Shown here one piece after another: positions 24,286 to 36,329 of a stretch of 64,000 bases of DNA (position 1 is its first letter; every line of letters starts with the position of its first letter). The notes beneath the pieces are model-generated. The model saw only the letters and a list, made by a program, of their open reading frames with translations, had not been told where the DNA came from and searched no databases. The stretch is from Spirodela intermedia (Eukaryota > Streptophyta > Magnoliopsida > Alismatales > Araceae), in assembly GCA_902729315.2 (NCBI GenBank), contig LR746272.1, positions 1,550,001 to 1,614,000 on the forward strand. The letters run 5' to 3'. Both the position numbers and the translations under genes were made by a program.

Positions 24286-25260
24286 ATTCGAGAGATTAGT
24301 ATTAGAAAGTATGTATAGATATTCCTAATTCTTTTATGTTTGAAGTATTATTGTATTTGACTTAAAAAAGAATAATAGCCATATAGAAATGATCATATTT
24401 AAATCTAAAGACATCCTCTTTCGAAATACTAAATCTACTAAATAAATTAAAAAAAACGTAATATGGAAGTTGAGAGCTTCTCTCCTTCCCATGCTTATTG
24501 CTAAAAAATTTTCTAAAATAATAGCCCTAATAGGTATAGTATGATGAAAAAGATCAAAAAACATCAAATAGAAAAGACGTACCGTTTCAAACGTTTTCCA
24601 TGCCGCCGAATCAGAAAAGATCGCATTACGACTCGCAATGGCTACACCAGAAGAACAGAGGCGCTAGAGGGCTAGAGCACAATCCATAAAGCAAGTTTGA
24701 ATAGTAGGCAGGATAAGCATATATGCCCAAAGTCATCAGGATGATGATTCTGGACAAGAACAGAGGGACTACACGCGAGAGTCCTCACAGATCATCTAGA
24801 AGTCTACTTTTGCCTCTTCATAAAGGGAGACGATGGCATTGCTATAGGCCGGCTCGTTTGTTCCTAGGCGTCAACAACGTGTGGCACATGGATAAGGTTG
24901 CCTACTTGCCAAGCAGTGGACAGAAGACACAGTTGGATAGATGCCAGACGGGGAAGAAATCCGACTCCCGATCACGGTCGGCGGAATTGCTGATGAAGAA
25001 GGAATCACGTGGACGCCCTTTCGCGAGTTGCGTGAGCTGCTAAACCCCACTGGCAACTGCGGGAAGCGGTGGCAGATGCACATCTAATCGGGGGGACCGA
25101 AGCATAGAAGAGTCCGACGGAGCAGGCGTGATCCTGAAGTCGCACATTGTCGAACTGGTGGTGTGGATTCCAGGTGTGGCACGCGGGAGAGCGAGGAATA
25201 GAAAATCCTCTTCAGCCACGGCATGCCATATCTTCCCTCATTGCCCCCCTTTTGTTTTTA
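24286..25260. other. Right flank of copy B grading into G+C-rich unresolved DNA
   Basis: 24286-24580 is A+T rich. From about 24600 the sequence becomes G+C rich. A minus-strand segment near 24590-24650 reads SRNAIFSDSAAWKTF and ends at a plausible donor (G|GTACGT), but I could not connect it to other exons. Plus-strand frames here (24723-25043) resemble no family I know. It may be exons of a gene I could not assemble, or a decayed gene. Confidence 0.3.
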
Positions 25261-25270
25261 TTCGTGCGGT

Positions 25271-25866
25271 GAGACATCAGTGCGGGTGATTGGGATCGAT
25301 GATCGAGCCGTGGGGGACGATGACTGCATCTTCTGATGGAGAGGCGGAGAAAAAACCATGACAGCGACCGGAAGGTGAATCTGATTAGAGAAGAAGGCAA
25401 GAAACCGTCGCCTGATTTGTGATGTAACAAGATGAAACCTACACTGCACGGGCTTCTGGATTCAACGGCAGTGGAGGAGCTACCGGAATATTTAAATCGA
25501 GTCAACTGACTCTTCGGGAATAATTAAAACACCATGCGCCTCCCTTCCCGCAAGCATCCGGAGGTTGACCTCGTAGGCGTCCGCATAATGGAGGTGACAC
25601 GGAGGAACAGAAAAATCTGCAGTTCGATTTCTTTAATCCGGAAGAAGAATCAGGTGTTTTTACGACTTCGGCGATTCGATTAAATATCGAAGAAAGATGG
25701 GAAGAGAAAAAACGGGGGCGGAAGGGGGGGGGGCAGCGTCCCCCTTACCTAATCCTGCAACTTGAGAAGCTCCTCCGGGGCCGGCAGAGAAGACACCGAG
25801 AGGGGGATGTGCTGTTGCCGCCGTTGCTGCAGCGCTCTGGATCATCGCGCGCAGCGCGCCGTTCAT
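25271..25866 (-). CDS. Tentative small multi-exon gene, product unknown
   Basis: Candidate exon 1 starts at the ATG at 25866 (MNGALRAMIQSAAATAATAH...) and ends near 25749 at a good donor (G|GTAAGG). A phase-compatible segment near 25620-25535 reads HYADAYEVNLRMLAGREAH. A third, after a strong pyrimidine tract and CAG near 25330, reads EDAVIVPHGSIIDPNHPH and then a stop. Together they would give a protein of about 85 residues. No family is recognised, and the alanine-rich start might be an organelle-targeting sequence. Phases agree, but the middle acceptor is weak, so the model may be wrong or the exons may belong to a longer or decayed gene. Confidence 0.25.
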
Positions 25867-26293
25867 ATCGATGAGACGACTGAATTAAATTTAATACTAA
25901 AGAATCGTCCCGATAAACGATCACCGTCGGGGAGGGCGCGGGAAAATGGAATCTGTCCACGTCAATGCCTAGTTGGCGGGGTTTTTCAACGTGGAACCTC
26001 AGTGGGGACCACAGGATTCTTAGTTAATGTTCGAGCTTGTGGGGCCCACCAGTTACGATCCTTTTATCATCTTCCCCTTTTTACAGAAGAAAATGCACCA
26101 AAAAGACCTATTTTTATTATATGTATATGTATCCTCGTAAAATCACCGAAATAAACGATAAAACGATATTTCACCAATTCAGAAGATTCCGAGTGCAATT
26201 TGTGTAAATGGCCTCCCTCTCCTCGCGGTCGTCGTCTTCCTCCGCCCCGGAAAGGGGGGAGAAGACGAAGATCAGCGAGACAGAGAGAATGAA

Positions 26294-26833
26294 TCAGCGG
26301 GCGAGAAAAAACGCCTCCCCGAACGTCAGCAGGAGGCCAAACGACGCCACGGGAAGCATCTTGTCCCTGAGATGGTTCACCGTCCACGCTTTAGCGGCCT
26401 CACCTCTTCCACTGCCCTCCCCCCTTGCGTCAAGCTTCCGCTCTTCGATCCTCCCCAGCATCTTCTCGTTCTATTCTTATTTTTCAGCAACTGGATCTTG
26501 GATTCCCTGTCAGGTCGTAGTCTGCGATACCACGATCGGAGTCTCGGGCGGCGTCAGCCTGCCGCACGCCGGGCGGGGAGATGTGCGCCGGCGACGAGCA
26601 CGCCCGCGCATGGCGATCGCCGGAATAGAAAATACGGCGACAGAAACGAGTTCCTTTCACAACCTGCTGTTCTGAGCAGGAATCGAAAGCGACCCGAAGA
26701 AATGGAGGCGCTGTGATTCCGTCAACACCCACCCCCCCCCCGGCTCCCCTCCCCTGCATTCGCTGGAGAAGGTGAGACTTTCTCGCCATCGATGATTGAT
26801 TGATACCTTGGAATCCATGGCCGATCCTGCCAT
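26294..26833 (-). CDS. Tentative two-exon gene for a 67-residue single-pass membrane protein
   Basis: Exon 1 (26807-26833) would encode MAGSAMDSK, ending at AAG|GTATCA. Exon 2 (26294-26470) follows an AATAG acceptor and encodes NEKMLGRIEERKLDARGEG, continues through KAWTVNHLRDK and closes with a hydrophobic helix (MLPVASFGLLLTFGEAFFLA) and a final R. Charged N-terminus plus a C-terminal membrane helix suggests a small tail-anchored or organelle membrane protein; that is inference. A TATATAA lies only about 30 bp before the ATG, which is too close for a usual leader. The acceptor lacks a strong pyrimidine tract. I recognise no family. Overlapping plus-strand ORFs in this stretch look like shadows. 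Confidence 0.35.
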
Positions 26834-27295
26834 CTTCTCTCTCTTCCAATCGGGGCATTATATAATAATCTGGTATTTATTGTTTTTTAATGAGGCCCAT
26901 TGATGCACCCCGTCAGGCCAAGTGGGCTCTAAAATAAGGCCCGAGATTATTACCGCGAGATTCCTTCCGCTGTTCGGATTCGGTCAGGAGCCGAGGAGAA
27001 CTGGCGGCCAGTTATTGGCGGCTGGCCGCAGGGAGATGCTGAAGATTCCTGGTGGCGTTGACAAACATGCTCTTGAAGGGCGCCTGTCCATAAATAAGAA
27101 ATAAATTATCAGACCCGCTGGGATATTTTCGGCCCTAAGGTGGGTTCCCAAGCCACGTGGGGGCAGCTGATTGGAAGCCAGGAGTGGACTCCCGGCAAAA
27201 TACAAACTTGATAATCTAACTAAATGAGCAGATCTAGACCCGCAACCATCCCCCCAAAACATAGCAGTAGAGGCCGCCACATGCACTCGTGACAG

Positions 27296-27322
27296 AGAGA
27301 GAGAGAGAGAGCGAGAGAGCGC
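27296..27322 (+). repeat. (GA)n microsatellite upstream of glutamine synthetase
   Basis: Short imperfect GA tract about 420 bp before the glutamine synthetase ATG. Confidence 0.85.
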
Positions 27323-27619
27323 CACTTGGCACGCTGACCCTCGAATATAATAAATGTTTTTGATATAGAGGGTATTAGTGTCACTTAAATGGTCGTTTCT
27401 CTCTCTCATGATGGGAAAATGCAGTAAAAGTGGGGGCGGGATGGGGCCCACAACTCACCCGTGGCGGCGCAAATTACCTTACCAACCGGTTTTCGGCGCC
27501 GACGTCAGGGATGTTTCGGCTTCTGACTTTTGGTTAAGCCCTCTTCCTATGGCAACAGTGGAGAGGTTTGGGGGGCCACCGGAGATTTCTTCCCTTTTTT
27601 TTTAAAGCTTGAATCCATC

Positions 27620-27627
27620 TATATAAG
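27620..27627 (+). promoter_or_regulatory. TATA box of the glutamine synthetase gene
   Basis: TATATAAG lies 121 bp upstream of the ATG at 27741, leaving a leader of about 90 nt. Confidence 0.7.
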
Positions 27628-27740
27628 AAGCCCCCGCCGCTGCCCTGCAACTCCATTCACCGCAGCATTCTCGTTGCCTAGCGGATCGATCGCCGTTCTC
27701 CCGGGATCCATCTTCTGCTACTCCTGCTTCGGCTGCTGCC

Positions 27741-29195
27741 ATGGCTCTTCTCACTGATCTCCAGAACCTGAACCTCTCCGAGAGCACGGAGAAGATCATC
27801 GCCGAGTACATATGGTGAGCTCTCTTCCATCGTTCGGTGAGATTCCTTTCCCCGTGAGATTCCAGAAATTTTTAATTGATTCTCCTGTTTCTTCCCCGCT
27901 CGAACAGGATCGGCGGCTCTGGCTTGGACATGAGGAGCAAAGCCAGGGTAAGCTTCGCGAATCTCGCGAGACCACATTGCTTTGATCGTCTGATCGTATG
28001 AGTCTGATTTATTGATCTGGGCATGAGCAGACTCTCTCCGGACCTGTGGATGACCCCAGCAAGCTCCCCAAGTGGAACTATGATGGCTCCAGCACGGGCC
28101 AAGCCCCCGGAGAGGACAGTGAAGTGATTATCTAGTAAGTCCCTACCCCTTCTCCCCGGCGTAAAGATGCGAGCTCTTCAAGGAAAAAATCTAACCCCTC
28201 TCTGCGTGTGAATGGACAGCCCCCAGGCCATCTTCAAGGATCCGTTCAGGAGAGGGAATAACATTCTCGTACGTCTTTCTCCTCGCGGCGGACGGTGCTC
28301 ATTCGATCCGTTTCATCTTTTTCCAAGGATCTGAGTTGTTTGATTCGATCAGGTCATGTGCGACTGCTACACACCTGCTGGAGAGCCGATCCCTACCAAC
28401 AAGAGATACAGGGCTGCTCAGATCTTCAGCGACCCCGCGGTTGTCGCTGAGGTGCCCTGGTAATGCTCCATGAATCACAGACATGTTCTTCCCCGCTACT
28501 CTGTCTTCTACCTGGTTCTGACCCCATGACCAATCTTGGCGCAATGACCAGGTATGGACTGGAGCAGGAGTACACCCTCCTCCAGAAGGACGTCAAGTGG
28601 CCCCTCGGCTGGCCCCTGGGTGGTTTCCCTGCTCCACAGGTGAGGTCATCGCTCAGCTTTCTGGGCCTCTTCAGATCTCCATTAGTTTATCTTCCTCCTC
28701 CTATTGGCCTTTTCTTGATGCTCTGCTGGATTGCGACAGGGTCCGTACTACTGCGGAATAGGTGTGGACAAGGCATTCGGCCGAGATATCGTCGATGCCC
28801 ACTACAAGGCCTGTCTTTATGCCGGAATCAACATCAGCGGCATCAACGGAGAGGTTATGCCCGGGCAGGTAGGAGCTTCCAGCCGCTGTTCTTCTTCCCT
28901 TTCTTCTTCTTTCTCCTCCCAAAACCGTCGGCTCCGTCTCCAGTCTGACGCTTGAGTCCATCTTCTACAGTGGGAATTCCAAGTCGGCCCCGCCGTCGGC
29001 ATCGCCGCTTCTGATCAACTGTGGGTTGCCCGCTACATCTTGGAGGTAACTGATAAGAAACCCTAGCCGGATGTCTAAATTTAGTCTCCCTTCCTGTTCA
29101 CCGCGCTGACTCTTCTATCTGCTTTCCTGGAACAGAGGATCACAGAGGTTGCAGGAGTCGTTCTCTCCTTACACCCCAAACCAATCAAGGTGAGA

Positions 29196-29237
<42 letters not shown>

Positions 29238-29882
29238 AACCGGTTCTGACCTTGATTGTGGACAGGGAGACTGGAACGGCGCGGGTTGTCACACGAACTA
29301 CAGGTGAGATACCAACCAGTTACTACGGATTTGTTCCCGACTCCGATGAATCTTCTGGGAGGAGTGAGCTGACGAGTGCGCAATCTGTCGCCTACAGCAC
29401 CAAGACAATGCGGGAGGAAGGCGGATACGAAGTGATCAAGAAGGCCATCGACAAGCTCGGCCTGAGGCACAAGGAGCACATCCAGGCATACGGCGAGGAC
29501 AACGAGGAACGTCTCACCGGCCGACACGAAACCGCCGACATCAACACCTTCAAATGGGTAATGGCCCCCGACCGTCCTAACCATTAAAATGCAGAAGTCA
29601 ACGGCTATACTAAGAACCCTAATTCTTACTTGTCCAAAACAACAGGGAGTTGCGAACAGGGGGGCTTCCATCCGCGTCGGACGGGACACCGAGAAGGAAG
29701 GGAAAGGTAGCCATTGCGCTTCTTGCCTTGAAAATACTCGTTGAATTGAACCATGCGATCTGACATCTTCGTTGTTTCCCTGGCCAGGTTACTTCGAGGA
29801 CAGGAGGCCGGCTTCCAACATGGATCCCTACGTGGTGACCTCCATGGTTGCCGAGACCACCATCCTCTGGAAGCCAACCTAA
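27741..29882 (+). CDS. GLN1: Cytosolic glutamine synthetase (GS1), complete, 13 exons
   Basis: Catalyses ATP-dependent amidation of glutamate with ammonium to glutamine in the cytosol, the central ammonium assimilation step. Exons: 27741-27814, 27908-27947, 28031-28134, 28220-28268, 28353-28459, 28552-28639, 28740-28868, 28971-29045, 29136-29189, 29266-29303, 29398-29557, 29646-29706, 29788-29882. All introns are GT-AG and phases agree, giving 357 residues, the usual GS1 length. It starts [15 protein letters not shown] with no transit peptide, so it is cytosolic rather than plastid GS2. The N-terminal signature ([16 protein letters not shown]) and the ATP-binding signature ([17 protein letters not shown]) are both present, as are the [12 protein letters not shown] and [13 protein letters not shown] segments expected in active enzymes. 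The protein ends ILWKPT. No frameshift or missing key segment was found. Confidence 0.97.
29199..29236 (+). repeat. (CT)n microsatellite inside glutamine synthetase intron 9
   Basis: The 76 nt intron 29190-29265 is about half CT repeat, beginning some 10 nt after the donor. Confidence 0.95.
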
Positions 29883-30269
29883 GCGCCCGCTGGCCCGCTA
29901 CCGCCAGTTCTCCTGGGGTCCTCATTCCTCTCGTGGAGTTTCTGAGTTATAACAGGCTCGGCAGAGGGGTTTTGCCGCCGACCCAGGAGGCCCCATCGTC
30001 ACTGCCGTCGTCGTCTTCTTCATCAGCCATCCTTCCTTCCTTTCTTCCTTCCTTCGTGTTTAAATGGCTGGCTTTTCATCCTCCTGGGTGTGGGTTGGTC
30101 GGCGGGGCGAGTGGTCCGTTGACTTATGCCATTCCCCCCCTTTGGTTTTCCATGTGTAACAGCAATAACCAACGTGGTAATAACACTGATTGTCATGGGG
30201 AACTTGATCCCATTCATCTAAGTGGTCTCATCTATGTGAGGATGGTTTTCCTTCTTTCACTTTCTTAAT

Positions 30270-33200
30270 CTGGTGGAAAAAATAATACCTTAAGAGCCAC
30301 ATTTTAATGTGGATTTTAAATATGGTATTATCTAATTTGAGTAGACACTTGATAGTAATAATGAAAAAATATATTGACCTATGAGGGTAATATTCTCGCC
30401 ATTCTTTTTGTTGCGCTTTAAAAAAATACTTATAATATATAAAAAAAATATTAAATAAAAAATTCAAAAAAGTGTCATTCTCTTAAAGATTCACTATAGC
30501 CCTTTCAAGTTGAAGTCACTTGATCAAGAGGACACTCATATACATATCATTGATGAATGACAAACTTGGGCCAAGGTATATGAGTCAAAAGTATTTGACA
30601 GTGAATTCAATGCGAAGGAGATGATAATTTACATTGATGACCTTAATCACTAGTTCAAGTGATGTACACAATTTATGGAGAATGTCATCGTGGCATGTAT
30701 GGTGGTGTGTACATATAGATAACCAGACTTGAATGGAGATATAGACTTCGGTTGTGCTTAGCAAAATATGGTTGTTAAATGCATGCTAACGAAAACTTTA
30801 CACCCATGCTACAAGAACTATAATTTGCTCATCAATTAGAATGACTAATGAAGACCTTGGGAGCTTAACTTACTTTGATGATGGCCATTTACATTGAGGG
30901 CATTTTAGTAACTTCATAAGGGTTTGTTAACTCAGCAAAAATCACTAAAGGATAGAAAAGTCATTTACTGTTGATTAAATTAAGAATTTTACTTAAGGTA
31001 CCATAATACTTATCATTTATGTGTGAACTTGAAGTAATAAGTTTATATAAAACATATGTGCCACATACATAGTATGAATACTCACTAGAAAGCTTACTAG
31101 AAAAGGGAATATAATAAAATATACCACATATTGAAATTCCAAGGCATTGAGTTTTTATGGATTTTCGAATGTTAACTCCTTATTCTAGAGTTTAAATTTT
31201 AGGCATGAGATGTGATGGATTTTAGATTATTGGACAACCATTGGGATAGCCCATTATGCTAAGACCTACAGTGGCCCACTATGCTCCTTATAAAAGGAAG
31301 GACTAATACTCACTTAAAGTGAGAGAGTATGAAGAAGATTTTGAGAAATAAATTTCAATAAATTCAGAGAGAGAGCCTTAGTGATTACCACATACCTCTA
31401 AGGAGTCTATGTCAAATTGTTGCAACCATGAGTACATGGAAGCCATGAAGAATTGTTGCTACTCAAGCTCATCAAGGGCTCTTTCATGCCAAGATTTTCT
31501 AATGACAAAATAAAAGGAAAAGCCTCTAAAGTATAGAACAAAACTCTTAAGAAGGATAACACATTATACTTTTTGTGTAAAGCATGTTTGCAACAAGTCA
31601 CTTCTAAAGTATTAATATAAAGTGGATTAGATTGTGTTAATTTTGTTTGTTCCCTTGGAGTCATGAATCTAGAAACTAAAAATAGGTCTCCTCTAGTTGA
31701 CCTTCTAAAGTTGTGAATTTAAAATAAAGGGGTGGGTCTTCTTTAATTTTGTTTACTAGAATTGTGAATTTATAAGAAATTTTTAGGGTGGGATTTTGAA
31801 TTGCCTCAAGTCATTATATTTAGTGTTAAGTTTACTAATGCATCTAATTCAATATGTTTTTCATTGATACTTTAGTGAAACCCAAGGAAGCAGCATCATA
31901 CACAATACTTAAAGATTAGAGCAGTTTAGATAGTCAAATTTTATAAAAATAGTGTTCAAAATACTCATCCAACCATCTAAATCCCTATAAATGAGAAGGG
32001 AGAAGAAATCAAATGAAGTAGAAACTAAATTAAGACTTCATCAATTCATCCTTCCTTTTGGTAATATGTTGTCATATAGAGTCCAACAACTAAGAGCCCT
32101 ATTACTTTGTAGTTATGCTAGAATCAATAATAATTATAATAAGATCATAAAACCAATACAATATGTTATTCACAAATAATGGTGTAATGTCATCAATAAA
32201 ACAAATAGTGCATTAAGTTAACACTGTGTAGAATCTATCAATGTTAACCTTTTAATAATTTATTTAATATTATCATAATGCAACATTATATACATGTTGA
32301 TATTTTTATTCATAATATATTGTGTTATCGATATTCACATATTATGTTATCAGAATACATCATATACTTCATTATCAACATGCATATATTGTGTATCTAT
32401 ATTTTTGTATATTATGTTCATAAAATTATACATGACTCTATTATCCATAGTCATTATTGTGTAATGTGCATATTTATTGATACATCTACAGTAATGTGTT
32501 GTTTTATACGTATTTACATATTGAGAGATACTCTAAGTTGACCATATTAAGAGACATGAAAGCACATGTAATGACAATTGTCAAAGTGGCATTAAGCATC
32601 CCTAGTTATATGCAAAGAGAGGTAGTAAGGATATTATCCATGTTCATACCACTCCTTGTGGTGTAGATCCTACATCGAACCAACCCCTTTTACCAAGAGA
32701 GAATTCCCATTTCCATTAACAAGCTAGTTGGGTCATAAGTGTGATGGGAACATGCTTACCAAACTGCCAAGTTAACCAATATACTATGTTAGCTATAGTC
32801 ATAGATTGCTAAATGCATTCACATATTATGTGCATTAATTTTTTATATTATCTAGATGTATATATTATCATATACAAGCCATGTAGTCTATGCTTGTCAA
32901 TGTTATTCATTATCAACACTCATGTACTATGTTGCCAACTCTCAAGTATAATGGTATCTTATCTTTATCAATTTATATCATGTGTTATTCATCATTTATA
33001 AGTGAAATACAAAATTTACACTTGATTATTTATACTAAACATATGAATACTGATTATAAAGCTATTTTAAATAATAATATGATACAATAAGTCTCTCATA
33101 AAAATTTCAACTACTAAAATGCATATGAAATATATAAAATTAATATATATTTTTTTGAAATTCTTTTCAAAGCATCATGCACCATGCCACTGTCATTTTC

Positions 33201-34970
33201 TAAGCTACTTGTAATTATTAGAGGTGAACAATACTTTGGTTGTGACAACATAAGATAGTGAATTTTGTATAATCATTACTATAATAACTTTGTATTGTGC
33301 TACTACTTATGATTATATATTATGTCGTTGACAACCTAAGAGGAATCAAGAATTATATTTTTTCTTTGGGATTGATAATAATTTGATCTTTTTAGTGGGT
33401 TGAAACCCTAAGAATAGTGAAGAATTGACAATATTGTGATGAACTATGTGGTGAAAAATGATAAAATAATGATTGGGTGGAAATAATTTGGTTACTTGTT
33501 TCACAAAAAATAAAGTATTTAACAATGTTGATAACTATCTAATGGCTACATCTTTGAGTATATGATGGTTGTAATCTTTCCAAAGATTAGTATAACCTAT
33601 ATGTTGCAAGGGATCTTGGGATAATTGATATTGGTTGTAGATTGGGCAACTCTAAAATCAATGCATGGTAGTTATATGTTCAATTTTTTTTGAATTATAA
33701 TTTTACATTTATTTATTTAGCACAAAAATAATTTTGAAGTTAATCACATGATTTTACTTAGATTAAATATATTCAATGTATATTCAATAGTTTGCTACAT
33801 CTATTTATATCTGGTGTTTATCATATTTTCACTATAGCAACAAATGATAACATTCAAACCATGGATGTGATAACATTTAAATGTATAAGTTCTTTCAATA
33901 ATTCTTGTGACTAATTATGTCCATCATATCAATGTGTATGCAATACTAAAGAGTATTAATATGTACATTACACAAGTACATTTGTTGATGGATGCAAGAC
34001 AATACTTGGTCAAGTTTATAAATATCATGTTGACCTCTTTGTTGACTTGACTTCTATGCATGTGTCAAGTGGGTGTCCTTTAATATACATATGATTCTCA
34101 TATTATGGTTTCATATGTAGTAAAGAAATTATGAAAGAAGCATGAGAATAAATAGTTACAGTTAGTTGTCAAATTAAACAGATTTTTAGAAGTTTGGCCA
34201 ATCCTTGACCTACTCTACTCCACAAGTACCAATGCTAATATTTAATTAGATCCAACTTTACTTATTACATAGTGACTTATTAAGTCCCCCATCTAATCTT
34301 TTACATCCACAACTTCTACTTAATTGTGTGAAATTACAATTTAATAAACCAAAATTCTTAACACATATTGTAATCAATTAGAGCATGTCAAGCTTAATAG
34401 AAAAATATTTTGTTTATAATAGCTCAATTGGCTTTCTATGAATGTATCATGTGGAAAGAGGGCTTTTGATCTCATCAATTTAAATTGAATTCTCAAGGTG
34501 AAAATGTAGAAACTAAGGGTTATGACTCTTGAATAATATACGTATGCTAAGGGAAATTAGAACGACTATAAAATTTAGTATCTTAGTTAATTTATATATT
34601 AATATGTCAACCTACTAAAAGAGGGCTATTGTAAACCTACAATATCTTATGACAACCTACTGTGTCGATTCAAACAAGTGTTATTGGGCTTCCTTTCATT
34701 GTAAAATTTATAATATTATTCTTTAAGAAAAATATAAAAGTGATACAAATATTTTAAAAATTAATTCATTCCCATTCGTGGTATGCTTACTAACCTTTTA
34801 GTGAATCATCATCAACAATGTAGACATCACACTTAGATCACAATGACCCTTAGAACTACATGAGGGCATGCATATTCATGACAATCAAATCATGAAAATA
34901 ATAGTGTCTTAGGTGAATCATAACAATGGCTAATAGTATAGGAAATAAGTGCCAAGAGTATCGTAGTAGA
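30270..34970. other. A+T-rich intergenic region, probably old transposon DNA
   Basis: About 4.7 kb of A+T-rich sequence with only short ORFs (the longest is 87 codons, at 32278-32541). 32270-33010 has recurring 'catattatgt' and 'tcattatcaac' words, suggesting a decayed low-order repeat. 31640-31800 has an LTR-like texture, with repeated 'agttgtgaattta' blocks, but no defined ends. No recognisable protein domain or RNA gene was found. Confidence 0.5.
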
Positions 34971-35199
34971 AAAGAAGATTTTTTTGAAGGTCCAAAGGGA
35001 TAGCACACTGCTTAATACTGGAGACCTGAGATACCTTGTGACAGTTGGTGATGTTTTTGTAGGGTACAGAGTAACTTATCCTTCAGCAGAAATGGGCCGT
35101 GTTACGCGGACCGTGTCTCCGGGCAAAACGAAAACTCAAGCAACTGACCAGGCAAGGTTACGACCTGATGGCAGTGAGCTGTCGTCTCCACGGTGATGC

Positions 35200-35200
<1 letters not shown>

Positions 35201-35231
<31 letters not shown>
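35201..35231 (+). repeat. (GA)n microsatellite
   Basis: Perfect GA run followed by a G-rich stretch, downstream of the calmodulin-like gene. Confidence 0.95.
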
Positions 35232-35234
<3 letters not shown>

Positions 35235-35556
35235 GTGGGGTGGGTAGCATCTGCTAATGGAGATTCCCGAACACATCTGGCGGTTAAGGTGAATCCAGTG
35301 AAGTTGACATTTTGCCAAGTTGTCGTTATGTTCAACAGTTTTTCAATCTCGTGCAGGGGAGAATGACCGGTGTGGAGGTGCGAGGCCAAACGGATCTATT
35401 ACTTGAGATACTTACTACACAAGGGGAAAGAAGAGGATCTCCAAGGCGACCCGCCGAGAAAAAGCAGTACAGAGAAAACTTCCTAATGGGGAAAGGAGGG
35501 AGGACGGGGGAGAGGGAGGGTGCTTCCCGGCGGTTGGCTAAAGCCCTTCTCCTTCC

Positions 35557-36141
35557 TCAGGAGCAGCCCGAGCGGAGAACGAGCCCATGAGAGGTGCCCA
35601 TCATCATGGCAGTGAACTCCTCAAGGGAAACGACGCCGTCGCCGTCGCGGTCGACGCTCCGCACCATCCTCCGGCACTGCCTCAGAGAGGCCTCCTCCCC
35701 CAAGCTGCGCAGCACCCGCCACACCTCCTCCGCTGTGATGGCGCCGTCCCCGTTGGCGTCGAACACGGAGAAGGCCCAGTGCAGGTCCGCCACGGCGGCT
35801 TCCGCCCCTACGCCGCGGGTGTTCAGAGCCACGAACTCGGCGAGGTCGATGAAGCCGTCGCCGTCGGCATCGGCCTCCGCCACCATGGCGTGCAGCTCCG
35901 CGTCTGACGCCGGCGGGTGGCCAAGGCCGACGAGAACCGCCCCGATCTCCTCCGCGGAGATCTTCCCGTCCCCGTTGGCGTCGAACTTGCGGAAGACCCG
36001 CTCCATCTCCTCCTCTGGCGACCGCGCGGCGGAAGCGGACGACGACGACCGGCGGGACGAGGGTGGGCTGTGGAGGGGCGACACCGCCTTCTTCTTCCTC
36101 TCCCCGCTCCCGAGCCCGCAGAAGATCTTCGCCAAGCCCAT
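35557..36141 (-). CDS. Calmodulin-like calcium sensor with four EF hands
   Basis: Intronless, 194 residues. Four canonical 12-residue EF-hand loops are visible at about 54-65 (DANGDGKISAEE), 91-102 (DADGDGFIDLAE), 128-139 (DANGDGAITAEE) and 164-175 (DRDGDGVVSLEE). Each has acidic residues at positions 1, 3, 5 and 12, so all should bind calcium. This fits the plant CML family, which senses cytosolic calcium and docks to target proteins. About 45 extra residues precede the first hand: MGLAKIFCGLG, a basic KKK patch and a serine-rich run. Gly2 and Cys8 invite thought of lipid attachment, but residue 6 is not Ser/Thr, so myristoylation is weakly supported. Third positions are strongly G/C. The family member cannot be named with confidence. 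The ATG is the first in frame, with TATAAAT about 130 bp upstream. Confidence 0.94.
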   Translation of the reverse strand: MGLAKIFCGLGSGERKKKAVSPLHSPPSSRRSSSSASAARSPEEEMERVFRKFDANGDGKISAEEIGAVLVGLGHPPASDAELHAMVAEADADGDGFIDLAEFVALNTRGVGAEAAVADLHWAFSVFDANGDGAITAEEVWRVLRSLGEEASLRQCRRMVRSVDRDGDGVVSLEEFTAMMMGTSHGLVLRSGCS

Positions 36142-36267
36142 CCCACCACCACGCCTTCCTCCTCGGAGCAGACGAAACCGCAGAGAGAGAGAGAGAAAGA
36201 GAGGGGGACGCGGGGGGACCTGCAGGCTCCTCTAGTTGTGGAGGTTGAGGGGAGGAAGTATGGAGGA

Positions 36268-36274
36268 ATTTATA
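36268..36274 (-). promoter_or_regulatory. TATA box of the calmodulin-like gene
   Basis: TATAAAT on the minus strand about 130 bp before the ATG at 36141. A CT-rich leader (36183-36207 on the opposite strand) lies between. Confidence 0.6.
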
Positions 36275-36329
36275 GCGATGGCGGGGAGGGTCGGATTCAG
36301 GGAAGACATGCGGAGGAGAAGGAAACAAA

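Noticed and set aside
26208-26716. Plus-strand ORFs of 114-155 codons
   Set aside because: Low-complexity Ser/Arg composition, no domain and no splice support; the minus-strand model is slightly better.
28463-28948. 161-codon plus-strand ORF
   Set aside because: It runs through exons and introns of glutamine synthetase in a partly wrong frame.
35594-36235. Plus-strand ORFs of up to 213 codons opposite the calmodulin-like gene
   Set aside because: They are shadows of G+C-rich coding sequence; the minus strand has four perfect EF hands.
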